Shown in pieces: positions 31,142 to 38,918 of a stretch of DNA of 64,000 nt; within the stretch, counting starts at the first letter, position 1; each line of letters begins with the position of its first letter. The notes below the pieces were generated by a model. It was given only the letters and a program-made list of their open reading frames with translations, was not told the origin of the DNA and made no database searches. This DNA is from Anaeromyxobacter dehalogenans 2CP-1 (lineage in GTDB: Bacteria > Myxococcota > Myxococcia > Myxococcales > Anaeromyxobacteraceae): the NCBI RefSeq assembly GCF_000022145.1, contig NC_011891.1, forward strand, positions 2,616,001 to 2,680,000. Reading direction: 5' to 3'. A program made the position numbers and the translations under genes.

Positions 31142-31750
31142 CTAGCGCCGGATCAGCCCCCGCGCGCGCCAGAACGCCCGCCAGCGCGCCGGCGCGTCCG
31201 GGCCGTCCCCGCCGGCGTCCTCGCCCGCCAGCGCCGCGAGGCTGGCGCGCGCCTGCCGCCGCACCTCCGGCACCGGATCCGCCGCCAGCTCCACCAGCCC
31301 CGGCACCAGGCGCTCGGAGACCTCGCGCGGGCGGTGCCGTGCCAGCTCCGCCGCCATGGCCCGGGCGTCCGGGTCGGCCGAGGCGAGCGCGCGGGCCAGG
31401 TCCACCGGCGCGTCCGGCGTCGCCTGCCCGCGCTCCAGCGCGATCCCGGCGATGACCGCGACCATCAGCACCATCAGTCCCAGCTGCACCAGGGCCTTGC
31501 CGGCCGGGTACCGGCCGGCGCGGACCAGCGCGAAGCGGTAGGTGGCGTAGCCGGCGATGAACACCGCCACGAGCGCGGGCGGGATGGCGAGGGTGGCGCG
31601 CGGCCAGTGCCCGGCCGCGACCGCGCGCTGCAGCTCGGGGAGGCCCGCCAGCGTGAGGGCGGCGGCGGCGAGCAGCAGCGCGTAGAGGATCCACCGGAGG
31701 GCGCGCACGAACGCCGGGACGCGCGCGCCGTTCGGCGCAGCAGGTGACAT
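31142..31750 (-). CDS. membrane protein with HEAT-like repeat tail
   Basis: 202 residues from ATG at 31750 (longer starts would overlap the divergent gene). Three hydrophobic helices at about 14-35, 47-70 and 85-105, then a soluble Ala/Arg-rich part of about 95 residues with a HEAT-like helix pair (LVPGLVELAADPVPEVRRQARASLAAL). Such repeats usually bind other proteins. No function known. It lies 56 bases upstream of fur's transcription region on the same strand but without tight coupling. Confidence 0.7.
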   Translation of the reverse strand: MSPAAPNGARVPAFVRALRWILYALLLAAAALTLAGLPELQRAVAAGHWPRATLAIPPALVAVFIAGYATYRFALVRAGRYPAGKALVQLGLMVLMVAVIAGIALERGQATPDAPVDLARALASADPDARAMAAELARHRPREVSERLVPGLVELAADPVPEVRRQARASLAALAGEDAGGDGPDAPARWRAFWRARGLIRR

Positions 31751-31833
31751 GCGCCGGAGTGAACCACGCGGACGTGCCCCCGGCAACGTGATCCTTGACT
31801 CCGGAGGCCCCGTCGGCAACGTTCCGCGTCGCG

Positions 31834-33675
31834 ATGGCCGACCTCGACGACGAGCTGCTGGAGCGGGTGGCGCGCTGGTGCGCGGAGGCCGGGCGGCAGG
31901 CGCGCCCGGCGGAGATCCGCCGTGCGCTGGGCGCGCTGAGCTGGGACGAGCTGCTCATGGTGAAGGCGCTGCTCGCCGACCCGCCCCCCGCGCGGCCGCT
32001 GGGGCCGCAGGCCCTCGCGGACCTGGCCCGGGGGACCCCCGCCGACGTCGCGGCGGAGCGCGACCGCGGCGGGATGTACCGGCGCGACGAGGAGCCGCCG
32101 GCCAGCGCGCCCGCCGGTGCGGCGCCCGGCCGCGCGCCCGCGGCGACCGCGCGCCGCAAGGGCGCCGCGAAGAAGGCGAAGCTGGTGGTGCGCCGCGCGC
32201 GCGATCGCGCCGCCGAGCCCGAGGCCACCCCCGCCCCTGCCCTGCCGCTCCTCGACGAGCTGCAGCTCCCGGCCGGCCGCGGCGAGCTGGAGCGGCTGGT
32301 GCGCCGCCACGGGGCGCGGCGTCACGCCATCGTCGGAGCCCTCGCCGCCGGATGGCGGAGGGCCGATGGCGCGCCGGTGGATGACGCCGACCTCGGCGCC
32401 CTGCTCGACCTTCACGGCATGGCGCACGCGTTCGCCCGCCGCGAGCGGGACGAGCTGCTCCACGCGGTCCGCGCCGCCGGCGGCGTGCTCGCCCGCGCCG
32501 CCGAGCGCCTCGGCCTCGACGCGGCCGGGCTGCGCACCGCCCTGGCGCGCGCCGGCGCGGAGCGCGAGGCGGAGCGCGTGCGCGACGAGCGCCGCGCCGA
32601 GCTGCGCGCCCGGGCCACGCTCACCGAGCGCGTGCGCCTGCTGCTCGCCGACGAGCCGCGGCTCGCCGACCTCGGCCTGCTGCCCGAGTTCGAGGCCGAC
32701 CTGCGCGCCCGGCTTCCGGAGCACCTGCGCGCGCTGCGCGCCTCGGGCGGACCGCTCCGGTCCGCGCTCGGCGCCAGCCTCTCGCTGGATCGCGCCGGGG
32801 TGGACGCCCTGGGGGCGCGCCTCGGTCTCGAGCTCGGACCGGCCGGCGACGCGTCGGCGCCCGAGTGGCCCGGTCGCCGCTTCGCCCGACCCGAGCGCGC
32901 CGACCGCGCGCCGCGCGGGGCCAGCGGTGAGCGACCCCCGCGCCGCCGTACGCCCGGCACCGGCCGCCCGCCGGAGCGCGGCGGGCGGCCGCCCCGGACC
33001 GGCGACCGCCCCGCTCGCACCGGCGCCGGACGCCCGGCGGGTCCGCAGCCCTGGCGCCCGCGGACCCCGGATCGCCGCGGCGCCGGACCTGGTCCCGGCC
33101 CCGCGCGCCCCGGCGCAGGCGGCGGCGAGGGCTCGCCAGCGGCCGGCGCGAGCCCCCGCCCTGCCCGCTCCGGTCCCGGCCGGCCTGGTGGCTTCGCACG
33201 CCCCGGTGGCCCCGGCCGGCCCGGCGGCTTCGGCCGGCCTACCGGCCCCGGCCGGCCCGGTGGCACCGGCCGGCCCGGTGGCTTCGCACGCCCCGGTGGC
33301 CCCGGCCGGCCCGGCGGCTTCGGCCGGCCTACCGGCTCCGGCCGGGCCGGCGACTCCGGCCGGCCCGGTGGCCCCGGCCGGCCCGGTGGCTTCGGCCGGC
33401 CCGGTGGCTTCGGCCGGCCCGGTGGCCCCGGCCGGCCCGGTGGCTCCGGCAGGCCCGGTGGCTCCGGCAGGCCCGGTGCCTCCGGCCGGCCCGGTGGCCC
33501 CGGCCGGCCTGGTGGCCCCGGCCGGCCCGGCGGCTTCGGCCGGCCTACCGGCCCCGGCCGGCCTTCGGGTTCCGGCCGGCCCGGTGGGCCCGCCCGGCCC
33601 GGACCCCGCAAGCCGGGCGCCGGCACCTCCCGGCCCCCTCGCGGCCCGCGCCCCGGCGGGCGGCACGGCCGGTGA
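31834..33675 (+). CDS. Fis-type HTH protein with Gly-Arg-Pro repeat tail
   Basis: 613 residues from ATG at 31834 (TTG at 31795 is an in-frame alternative; neither has a strong ribosome site). Residues 1-90 hold a small helical domain; 107-125 are Lys/Arg-rich; 203-240 resemble a Fis-type helix-turn-helix (RDELLHAVRAAGGVLARAAERLGLD); 240-370 are helical. From about 375 on the protein is low complexity, and 447-592 is a near-perfect array of G-R-P-G-G/x pentapeptides. The tail resembles RGG-type RNA-binding, phase-separating regions. A nucleic-acid-binding role is inferred. Confidence 0.8.
   Translation: MADLDDELLERVARWCAEAGRQARPAEIRRALGALSWDELLMVKALLADPPPARPLGPQALADLARGTPADVAAERDRGGMYRRDEEPPASAPAGAAPGRAPAATARRKGAAKKAKLVVRRARDRAAEPEATPAPALPLLDELQLPAGRGELERLVRRHGARRHAIVGALAAGWRRADGAPVDDADLGALLDLHGMAHAFARRERDELLHAVRAAGGVLARAAERLGLDAAGLRTALARAGAEREAERVRDERRAELRARATLTERVRLLLADEPRLADLGLLPEFEADLRARLPEHLRALRASGGPLRSALGASLSLDRAGVDALGARLGLELGPAGDASAPEWPGRRFARPERADRAPRGASGERPPRRRTPGTGRPPERGGRPPRTGDRPARTGAGRPAGPQPWRPRTPDRRGAGPGPGPARPGAGGGEGSPAAGASPRPARSGPGRPGGFARPGGPGRPGGFGRPTGPGRPGGTGRPGGFARPGGPGRPGGFGRPTGSGRAGDSGRPGGPGRPGGFGRPGGFGRPGGPGRPGGSGRPGGSGRPGASGRPGGPGRPGGPGRPGGFGRPTGPGRPSGSGRPGGPARPGPRKPGAGTSRPPRGPRPGGRHGR
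33172..33609 (+). repeat. tandem 15-bp coding repeats (GRPGG array)
   Basis: About 29 tandem units of a 15-base word close to GGCCGGCCCGGTGGC, each coding for Gly-Arg-Pro-Gly-Gly or a one-residue variant (Phe, Ser, Pro, Thr or Ala at position 5). A longer block of some 75-80 bases starting near 33178 is repeated near 33262, showing stepwise expansion. Because the unit is a multiple of three with no stops, all frames on both strands remain open. Confidence 0.9.
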
Positions 33676-33715
33676 CGCTTTGACCGGCGCCGCTCGGCGC
33701 CGCTAGGATCCCGGC

Positions 33716-34045
33716 GTGCCCATCTACGAGTTCGTCTGCGAGGCGTGCGGCCGGATCACCGAGGTGATGCAGAAGATGTCGGACCCGGCGCCCGCCGCCT
33801 GCCCGGAGTGCGGCGCCGGCAAGCTGGCCCGCCTGGTCTCGCGCACCACGTTCCAGCTCAAGGGCGGCGGCTGGTACTCCGATCTGTACGCGTCGGCGAA
33901 GTCGAAGCCGGCGCCCGCCGGCCAGGCGGCACCCGCCGGCGACGGCGGCGCGGCCCCGGCGGCGGCCCCGGCCAAGGCGGCGCCTTCCGCGACGCCCGCA
34001 GCACCCGCGGCCCCCGGTGCGGGCAAGGGCGGCGCGACGTCCTGA
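33716..34045 (+). CDS. FmdB-family zinc ribbon protein
   Basis: 109 residues from GTG at 33716. N-terminal zinc ribbon MPIYEFVCEACG...CPECG (residues 1-35) with the RTTFQLKGGGWYSDLY segment common in FmdB proteins; the last 45 residues are an Ala/Pro-rich disordered tail. Members are linked to amidase/formamidase genes in some bacteria and are otherwise uncharacterised. Follows the repeat-tail gene by 40 bases on the same strand, so may be co-transcribed. Confidence 0.9.
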   Translation: MPIYEFVCEACGRITEVMQKMSDPAPAACPECGAGKLARLVSRTTFQLKGGGWYSDLYASAKSKPAPAGQAAPAGDGGAAPAAAPAKAAPSATPAAPAAPGAGKGGATS

Positions 34046-34096
34046 GCCGGCGCGCGCCGGGGATTCACGTTCCGTGATGGGCGCCCCGCTGGCCGC

Positions 34097-35665
34097 CTAG
34101 CCCTCCTCGTCGAGCGGCGGCGCGATCGCCGGGAAGGAGAGCGTGAACGTGGTCCCGGCGCCCTCGGCGCTCGCCACCTCCACCGCCCCGCCGAGCCCCT
34201 CCACGATCCGCTTCACGTTCGCGAGCCCGAGCCCGAGGTGGCCGGCCCCGCGCTTGGTCGAGCCGAGGTCGAACAGCGAGGCGAGCCGCTCCGGGGGCAT
34301 GCCGGCGCCGCGATCCGCCACCGACAGCAGCCCGCGCCCGCCTTCGACCGCCGCGCGCAGCCGCACCTCGGCTCCGGCCGGCGACGCCTCGCAGGCGTTC
34401 CAGACGAGGTTCAGCGCGGCGCGCTCCAGCAGGTGCCGGTCGGCGCGGATCCAGGCCTGCGCGCCCGCGTCGAGCGCGAGCGTCAGACCGTCGCGGCCGG
34501 CGTGCGGCCCCGCGGTGCGGACCAGGCTGGCCGCGAAGGCGCCGAGCTCCAGCGGGCGGCGCTCCGCCGCGCGCACGTCGCGCGAGAGGTCGGAGAAGTC
34601 GGCCACGAACGCGCGCAGCGCCGCCACCTCCGCGCGCAGCCCGTCCCGGAGCCGCGGCAGCGCCTCGCTGCGCCCTTCCTCGGCGAGCCCGGCGAGCTGC
34701 TGCAGGATGGCGACCCGATGCCCGAGGTCGTGCGTCACGCCCGCCGCGATGCGGCCGGCGGTGCGCCAGCGCTCCTCGCGCTCGAGCTCGGCGAGCACGC
34801 GCTTCGACTGCGCCAGCCCCACCGCGAGCGAGAGCGCGAGCGCCGCCAGGACCACGGCGGCGAGCGCCCACTGCGCGGTCCGGGCGGCCCGCGCCGCCTC
34901 GCCGGCGGGCCGCGCCACCGCCACCGCCCAGCCGGAGCGCGGCAGCCGTGCCCAGCCGCCCAGCAGCTCGTCGCCGTCCAGCCCCACCCAGTGCGTCGGC
35001 GCGGTGCCTTCGCCGCGGGCGACCCGGACCGCCACCTCGGCCTCCGGCACCCGCTCGCCGGTGAGCACGGCCGCGCGCAGCGCGCCCGCGCCGGACGCGA
35101 CCAGCCGGCCCGACTCGTCGAACGCGAGGACGGTCCCCGCGCCGCCGCCGTGGACGCGCCCCACGAAGCGCCACAGCTCCAGCAGATCCAGGCTGGCGCA
35201 GACCGCCACGTCCGGCTGGCTCGGCGCCGGCACGCACAGGTCCTGGGCCGGGGTGAGATCGCGCGCGAGGTAGAAGGAGGAGCGCACCGGCGACCCGGCC
35301 CGCGCGCGGGCGGCCAGCGCCGGCGTGATCCGCTCGGGCAGCGCCGACGGCGGCGTCTCCGGCCCCACGCGCACCACCCGGCCCAGGCCGGGCGCCTCCA
35401 GCACCAGCTCCTCCAGCCGCTGGCCCGAGTGCGCGTCGGCGACCGACGCGGCGGCGCCGACCCGCAGGGCCTCCTCCTGCGCCGCGAGGTACGCGTCGAT
35501 CCGCTCGGCGGCCTGGCGCGCCAGCTCCTGCATGGTCGCGATGGTGGACGCCTCGGTGTGCCGGCGCATCGCCTCGATGCCGACCGCCCCGAGCGCCACG
35601 ATCGGCGCGACGCCGGTGAGCGCCAGCATGACGATCAGGCGCGCCGCCACCTTCTCGCGCGTCAC
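34097..35665 (-). CDS. membrane sensor histidine kinase
   Basis: 522 residues from GTG at 35665, overlapping the stop of the lipoprotein gene (GTGA). One membrane helix near 10-30, a periplasmic sensor of about 220 residues (Cache-like), a second helix near 265-285, then the kinase. The H-box is VTHDLGHRVAILQQ (no Pro after His, as in some divergent HisKA forms); N-box NLVWNACEASP, G1 DRGAGMP, F/G2 FDLGSTKRGAGHLGLGL are all present, so ATP binding looks intact. No response regulator is adjacent. Coupling to a solute-binding lipoprotein suggests that protein delivers the signal. Confidence 0.88.
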   Translation of the reverse strand: MTREKVAARLIVMLALTGVAPIVALGAVGIEAMRRHTEASTIATMQELARQAAERIDAYLAAQEEALRVGAAASVADAHSGQRLEELVLEAPGLGRVVRVGPETPPSALPERITPALAARARAGSPVRSSFYLARDLTPAQDLCVPAPSQPDVAVCASLDLLELWRFVGRVHGGGAGTVLAFDESGRLVASGAGALRAAVLTGERVPEAEVAVRVARGEGTAPTHWVGLDGDELLGGWARLPRSGWAVAVARPAGEAARAARTAQWALAAVVLAALALSLAVGLAQSKRVLAELEREERWRTAGRIAAGVTHDLGHRVAILQQLAGLAEEGRSEALPRLRDGLRAEVAALRAFVADFSDLSRDVRAAERRPLELGAFAASLVRTAGPHAGRDGLTLALDAGAQAWIRADRHLLERAALNLVWNACEASPAGAEVRLRAAVEGGRGLLSVADRGAGMPPERLASLFDLGSTKRGAGHLGLGLANVKRIVEGLGGAVEVASAEGAGTTFTLSFPAIAPPLDEEG

Positions 35666-36939
35666 GGCGCGACCTCCCAGTCCGGCAGCGTGTCGAGCGC
35701 GCCCCAGCCGAAGACCGCCCCGCGGATCCGCGCGTCCACCGCGCCGGCGCGCGTGGTCCGGCACAGGCTCACGGCCGGGCCGTCCTCGCGCAGGCGGCGG
35801 ACGGCGGCGTCGGCGTCGCCCCGCGCGATGGCGGCCTCGAGCTCGGCGTCGCGGTACCCGGCGGCCGCGAACGGCGCGCCCGCCGCCCACACCTGGGCCA
35901 CCGCGATGGGCGGCCACACCACCTGGCGCGTCAGCACCAGGTCCGCCCCGGCGATCTGCTCCGCCACGCCGGCGCCCGGATCGAACGGGACGATCTCGCC
36001 CCCGCGGCGGCCGAGCGCCCGCCGCAGCGCCAGGGCGCCGCGGCGCTCGCCCACGCCCTCGCCCACGACCAGGATCCGGAGCGGCGCGCCCGGCGGGATC
36101 TCCTGCGCCGGCCGCTCGGCGGCCGGGGGCGCGCCCGAGGCCGCCTCCGCGCCGCAGACCGCGGCGGCCAGCTCCGCGGCCGGCAGCGCCGCCTGCAGCC
36201 GCCGTCGCTGCGCGCCGCCCAGCCGCCGCTCGTTCAGGATCACCGTCCACGCGTGCGGGCCTGGCGAGCGGACCGGCCGCAGCCCCGGGACGTCCTGAAG
36301 CAGGTCCATGGAGCGCCGGTCCAGCCCGATCATCGCGTTCACGTCGCCGCGCAGCAGGCGCGCGAGCGCGTCGCGCTCGCTGGGAAAGCCGAGGACCTCC
36401 ACCCGCGCGATGCGGCGCGGCGACGGGCGCACGCGCTCGAGGACCATGCGATCCGCGGACTGCTCCACCATCCGGTACGGGCCGGTGCCCAGCGCGCCCC
36501 GCGCGCCGGCGCGGAACACCGCGGTGAAGAGCAGCGCGCCCTCCACCGGCCGCCGCCCGGACGAGACCGTCACGGTGCCGTCCGGCGCGACCTCGGCCTC
36601 GAGCCCTGCGGCGCGCGCCGAGCGGGCCAGGTCCTCCGGCGTCACCGGCGCGCCGTCGGAGAACGCCGCCGCCGGCTCGACCCGCAGCCGGCAGCGCCCC
36701 GCACCGCGCCGCTCCACCACCCGCGCGACGCCGGGGCGCGGCGTGCCGTCCGCCCCGGGCGCGAGCGCGCCCTGGTACACGAGGTCATGGGCCAGCATGG
36801 CGTGCCCCTCGCTCCCGAGCGGATCGAGCGGCGAGAAGCGCCCGACCACGGCGAGCCGCAGCACGAACGGGCGCTCCGGCGCCGGCCGCGCGCAGGCCGC
36901 CGCGAGCGCGGCCACGAGGATGGCGAGCGCGCCGCGCAC
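35662..36939 (-). CDS. solute-binding lipoprotein (ABC substrate-binding family 5-like)
   Basis: 425 residues. The chosen GTG at 36939 gives a good lipoprotein signal (ALAILVAALAAACARP, lipidated Cys near residue 16). The body follows the extracellular family 5 layout (LDPLGSEGHAMLAHDLVYQGAL, then FSDGAPVTPEDL, GTGPYRMVEQ), which bind peptides, nickel or haem. Shorter than typical family members (500-540), with the C-terminal lobe reduced. No permease or ATPase genes adjoin; instead it overlaps a sensor kinase. A sensing rather than transport role is inferred. Confidence 0.78.
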   Translation of the reverse strand: MRGALAILVAALAAACARPAPERPFVLRLAVVGRFSPLDPLGSEGHAMLAHDLVYQGALAPGADGTPRPGVARVVERRGAGRCRLRVEPAAAFSDGAPVTPEDLARSARAAGLEAEVAPDGTVTVSSGRRPVEGALLFTAVFRAGARGALGTGPYRMVEQSADRMVLERVRPSPRRIARVEVLGFPSERDALARLLRGDVNAMIGLDRRSMDLLQDVPGLRPVRSPGPHAWTVILNERRLGGAQRRRLQAALPAAELAAAVCGAEAASGAPPAAERPAQEIPPGAPLRILVVGEGVGERRGALALRRALGRRGGEIVPFDPGAGVAEQIAGADLVLTRQVVWPPIAVAQVWAAGAPFAAAGYRDAELEAAIARGDADAAVRRLREDGPAVSLCRTTRAGAVDARIRGAVFGWGALDTLPDWEVAP

Positions 36940-36964
36940 CGCGCGCCGGGGAGCCGCCGGGCCG

Positions 36965-37327
36965 CTACCGGGGCTTGGGCGCGGGCTTGCCCTTCTCGAA
37001 CACCACGCCATCGCCGTACTTCTGCACGATCTGCTTCTTCGTCTTCAACCCGGTCAGCTCGATGACGAAGTTGGGGACCCGGCGCGCGCGGCGATCCGCG
37101 GCCCAGCGCGAGATGTCGCCGCGCGGGCGCGTGGTGCGGGCGGCGATCGCGGCGCGCGGCCGCCGGCGGCCGGCCCTCGCCACCCCGACCTCGAGCTGCT
37201 CGGAGAGCTGCGCGGCCGCGAGGTCCGCCACCGCGCGCGCGATGGCGACCGAGGCGCGGCGGACCACGCCGTCCATCGCCTCCCGCACGATGCTGTCGAT
37301 CGAATCCTGGGCTGGACGGCGGGCCAT
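36965..37327 (-). CDS. small basic protein of unknown function
   Basis: 120 residues, start ATG at 37327. Helical N-terminal half (IDSIVREAMDGVVRRASVAIARAVADLAAAQLSEQL), an Arg-rich middle (RRRPRAAIAARTTRPRGDISRW), and a conserved-looking end (VPNFVIELTGLKTKKQIVQKYGDGVVFEKGK). High charge suggests nucleic-acid binding; no family is recognised. A TATACT -10-like hexamer lies upstream (complement 37393-37398) without a good -35. It precedes the solute-binding lipoprotein by 25 bases. Confidence 0.7.
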   Translation of the reverse strand: MARRPAQDSIDSIVREAMDGVVRRASVAIARAVADLAAAQLSEQLEVGVARAGRRRPRAAIAARTTRPRGDISRWAADRRARRVPNFVIELTGLKTKKQIVQKYGDGVVFEKGKPAPKPR

Positions 37328-37451
37328 GTTGCGTCTCCTTGTGGCGATCGATTGCTCGGGTTTGCGCCGAGCTCAATCTGGGGGGTGCATCCAGTATAGC
37401 CGCCACGGCATGCGCCAATTCCAGTTTTCTGATAGCTTGCCCCCAGTTCGC

Positions 37452-37535
37452 GGCCCTCTGGCGGAATGGTAGACGCGCTCGACTCAAAATCGAGCGGGGC
37501 GACCCCCCGTCCCGGTTCGAGTCCGGGGAGGGCCA
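37452..37535 (+). tRNA. tRNA-Leu (anticodon CAA)
   Basis: 84 bases with the long variable arm of class II tRNAs; acceptor GGCCCTC/GAGGGCC, anticodon loop CTCAAAA, T-loop GGTTCGAGTCC. CCA is not encoded. It stands alone, with a TPR gene 100 bases downstream. Confidence 0.96.
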
Positions 37536-37635
37536 AACCGTCGCGCCGCTCCCCGCCGCCGGCCCGTTTTCGCTTGCGGCGGGGGGCCGCGCGCGTGTAT
37601 CGGGTAGCGGCACCCAATCCCCAGGGATCTCCGCA

Positions 37636-38361
37636 ATGTGGAACCTCGTCATCAGCCTGGCGCTCGGCGTCGCCGTCGCCGCGGCGATCCGCTTCGGCAC
37701 GGAGTTCGGCTGGGCGGCCGCCATCCTGCCCGGCATGGTCGTCGCGACCGCCGCCTACCTCGTGCTCGCCCGCCGGACGTGGAAGCGGCTCGAGGCGCTC
37801 TTCGACGCCATGCAGCGCGAGGTGCAGGCCCAGAAGTTCGACAAGGCCATCCAGACGCTGGAGACCGGGTTCGCGCTGGCGCCCTGGCAGTTCCTGGTCG
37901 CCTCCCAGCTGCACTCGAACATCGGGATCCTCCACTACCTGCGCCGCGACTTCGACGCGGCGCTGCCCCACCTGAGGAAGAGCTTCTCGCGCAACTGGAT
38001 CGCGCGCGGCATGCTGGCCGTCGCGCTCTATCGCAAGCGCGACCTCGACGGCATGAAGAAGGTCTTCCAGGACGCCACCAAGGTGAGCAAGAAGGAGGGC
38101 GTCCTCTGGTCGGCGTGGGCGTGGATCCTCGAGAAGGAGGGGGACCACGCGCAGGCCATCGCGGTGCTGGGGCGCGCGGTGGCGGCGAACGCGTCGGACG
38201 AGAAGCTGAAGTCCTCGCTGCAGGCGCTGCAGAACGGCAAGAAGCTGAAGCTCGGCAAGCTGTACGAGGAGCAGTGGTTCCAGTTCCACCTGGAGGCCCC
38301 GCCCCCGCAGTTCGCCGGCCCGGGCTTCCGCGGCGGACGCCGCGCCATCTACGGACGGTGA
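37636..38361 (+). CDS. membrane-anchored TPR protein
   Basis: 241 residues. Two N-terminal hydrophobic segments (about 2-19 and 26-46), then a cytoplasmic helical region with TPR-like repeats (FDKAIQTLETGFALAPWQF, FDAALPHLRKSFSRNW, EGVLWSAWAWILEKEGDHAQAIAVL). ATG at 37636 is chosen because upstream extension would run through tRNA-Leu. Probably a scaffold for protein contacts; no partner is evident. Confidence 0.82.
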   Translation: MWNLVISLALGVAVAAAIRFGTEFGWAAAILPGMVVATAAYLVLARRTWKRLEALFDAMQREVQAQKFDKAIQTLETGFALAPWQFLVASQLHSNIGILHYLRRDFDAALPHLRKSFSRNWIARGMLAVALYRKRDLDGMKKVFQDATKVSKKEGVLWSAWAWILEKEGDHAQAIAVLGRAVAANASDEKLKSSLQALQNGKKLKLGKLYEEQWFQFHLEAPPPQFAGPGFRGGRRAIYGR

Positions 38362-38391
38362 AGGGCGTCGGCCGGCGTTCCGGCCGCTCCG

Positions 38392-38409
38392 GGCTCCCGA
38401 CCGGGAGCC
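38392..38409. terminator. bidirectional hairpin between TPR and glutaredoxin genes
   Basis: GGCTCCC-GACC-GGGAGCC, perfect 7-bp stem with a tetraloop in the 58-base gap between two convergent genes; plausible shared terminator. Confidence 0.55.
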
Positions 38410-38419
38410 TTCACACGCC

Positions 38420-38635
38420 TCAGCTCCCGCCGAAGCCGCTGCTCACCCGGCCCCGCTCCACGATGAGCGGCACCTGGCGCTCACCGCCGGAGAGCTCGAG
38501 GAAGCGGGCCATCGCGGCGCGATCCCGCAGCACGTCGAAGTACCGCACCTCGAGCCCGCGCGTCGCGTACTCCCGGCGCGCCGCCGCCGTGTAGGGGCAC
38601 GCGTCCTTGCCGTAGATCTCGACCACGTCCGCCAT
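38420..38635 (-). CDS. glutaredoxin-like protein with single active-site Cys
   Basis: 71 residues from ATG at 38635. Thioredoxin-fold signature VEIYGKDACPYTAAARREY, with CPYT where dithiol glutaredoxins have CPYC, so it is monothiol. The cis-proline region RQVPLIVERG and a terminal GFGGS are present. Short for the family (usually 80 or more). Monothiol forms usually act in deglutathionylation or iron-sulfur handling. It converges with the TPR gene. Confidence 0.82.
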   Translation of the reverse strand: MADVVEIYGKDACPYTAAARREYATRGLEVRYFDVLRDRAAMARFLELSGGERQVPLIVERGRVSSGFGGS

Positions 38636-38918
38636 CGCCGCGCCTCCGTCCCCGGAGGATAGCCCTCCTCCCGGCGCAGCGGCCCCGGGCCGCCGTGCGA
38701 TGCGCTCGCCTGCGCAGCCCCTCGGGGGGCGCGCGTGGCCGCCGTGTGCCGGGCGCAGTACGCTGGCCGGCGGGGGTGCGCCGCGGCGGGACGGGCGGGC
38801 GGGCGCCGGATGGGCTCGGGCGGGGCTGCTGCCCGGGCGAGCGCCCGAAGGCTGCCCGGAAGGCCGACTGCTGGGCGACGGCGGCCCCCCTAGATTCAAG
38901 GGGATCCCCGGTTGCCGC
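38636..38918. other. 283-base intergenic region
   Basis: Lies between divergent glutaredoxin-like and receiver-GGDEF genes. Very G+C-rich, with an in-frame extension of the GGDEF gene that has no homology or ribosome site. I see no convincing promoter, repeat or RNA gene. Confidence 0.5.

Noticed and set aside
33172-33609. CRISPR-like regular repeat
   Set aside because: Units are 15 bp, contiguous without unique spacers, and in frame in a protein.
32117-33706. Collagen-like frame (PAGPVAPAGPVAS repeats) and antisense GRPGPPGRPK frames over the GRPGG array
   Set aside because: All follow from the 15-bp repeat in other frames; only the frame starting at 31834 has a structured N-terminal domain.
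36939-37011. Longer start for the solute-binding lipoprotein (37011)
   Set aside because: Would overlap the upstream gene and bury the lipoprotein signal; GTG at 36939 gives a proper signal peptide.
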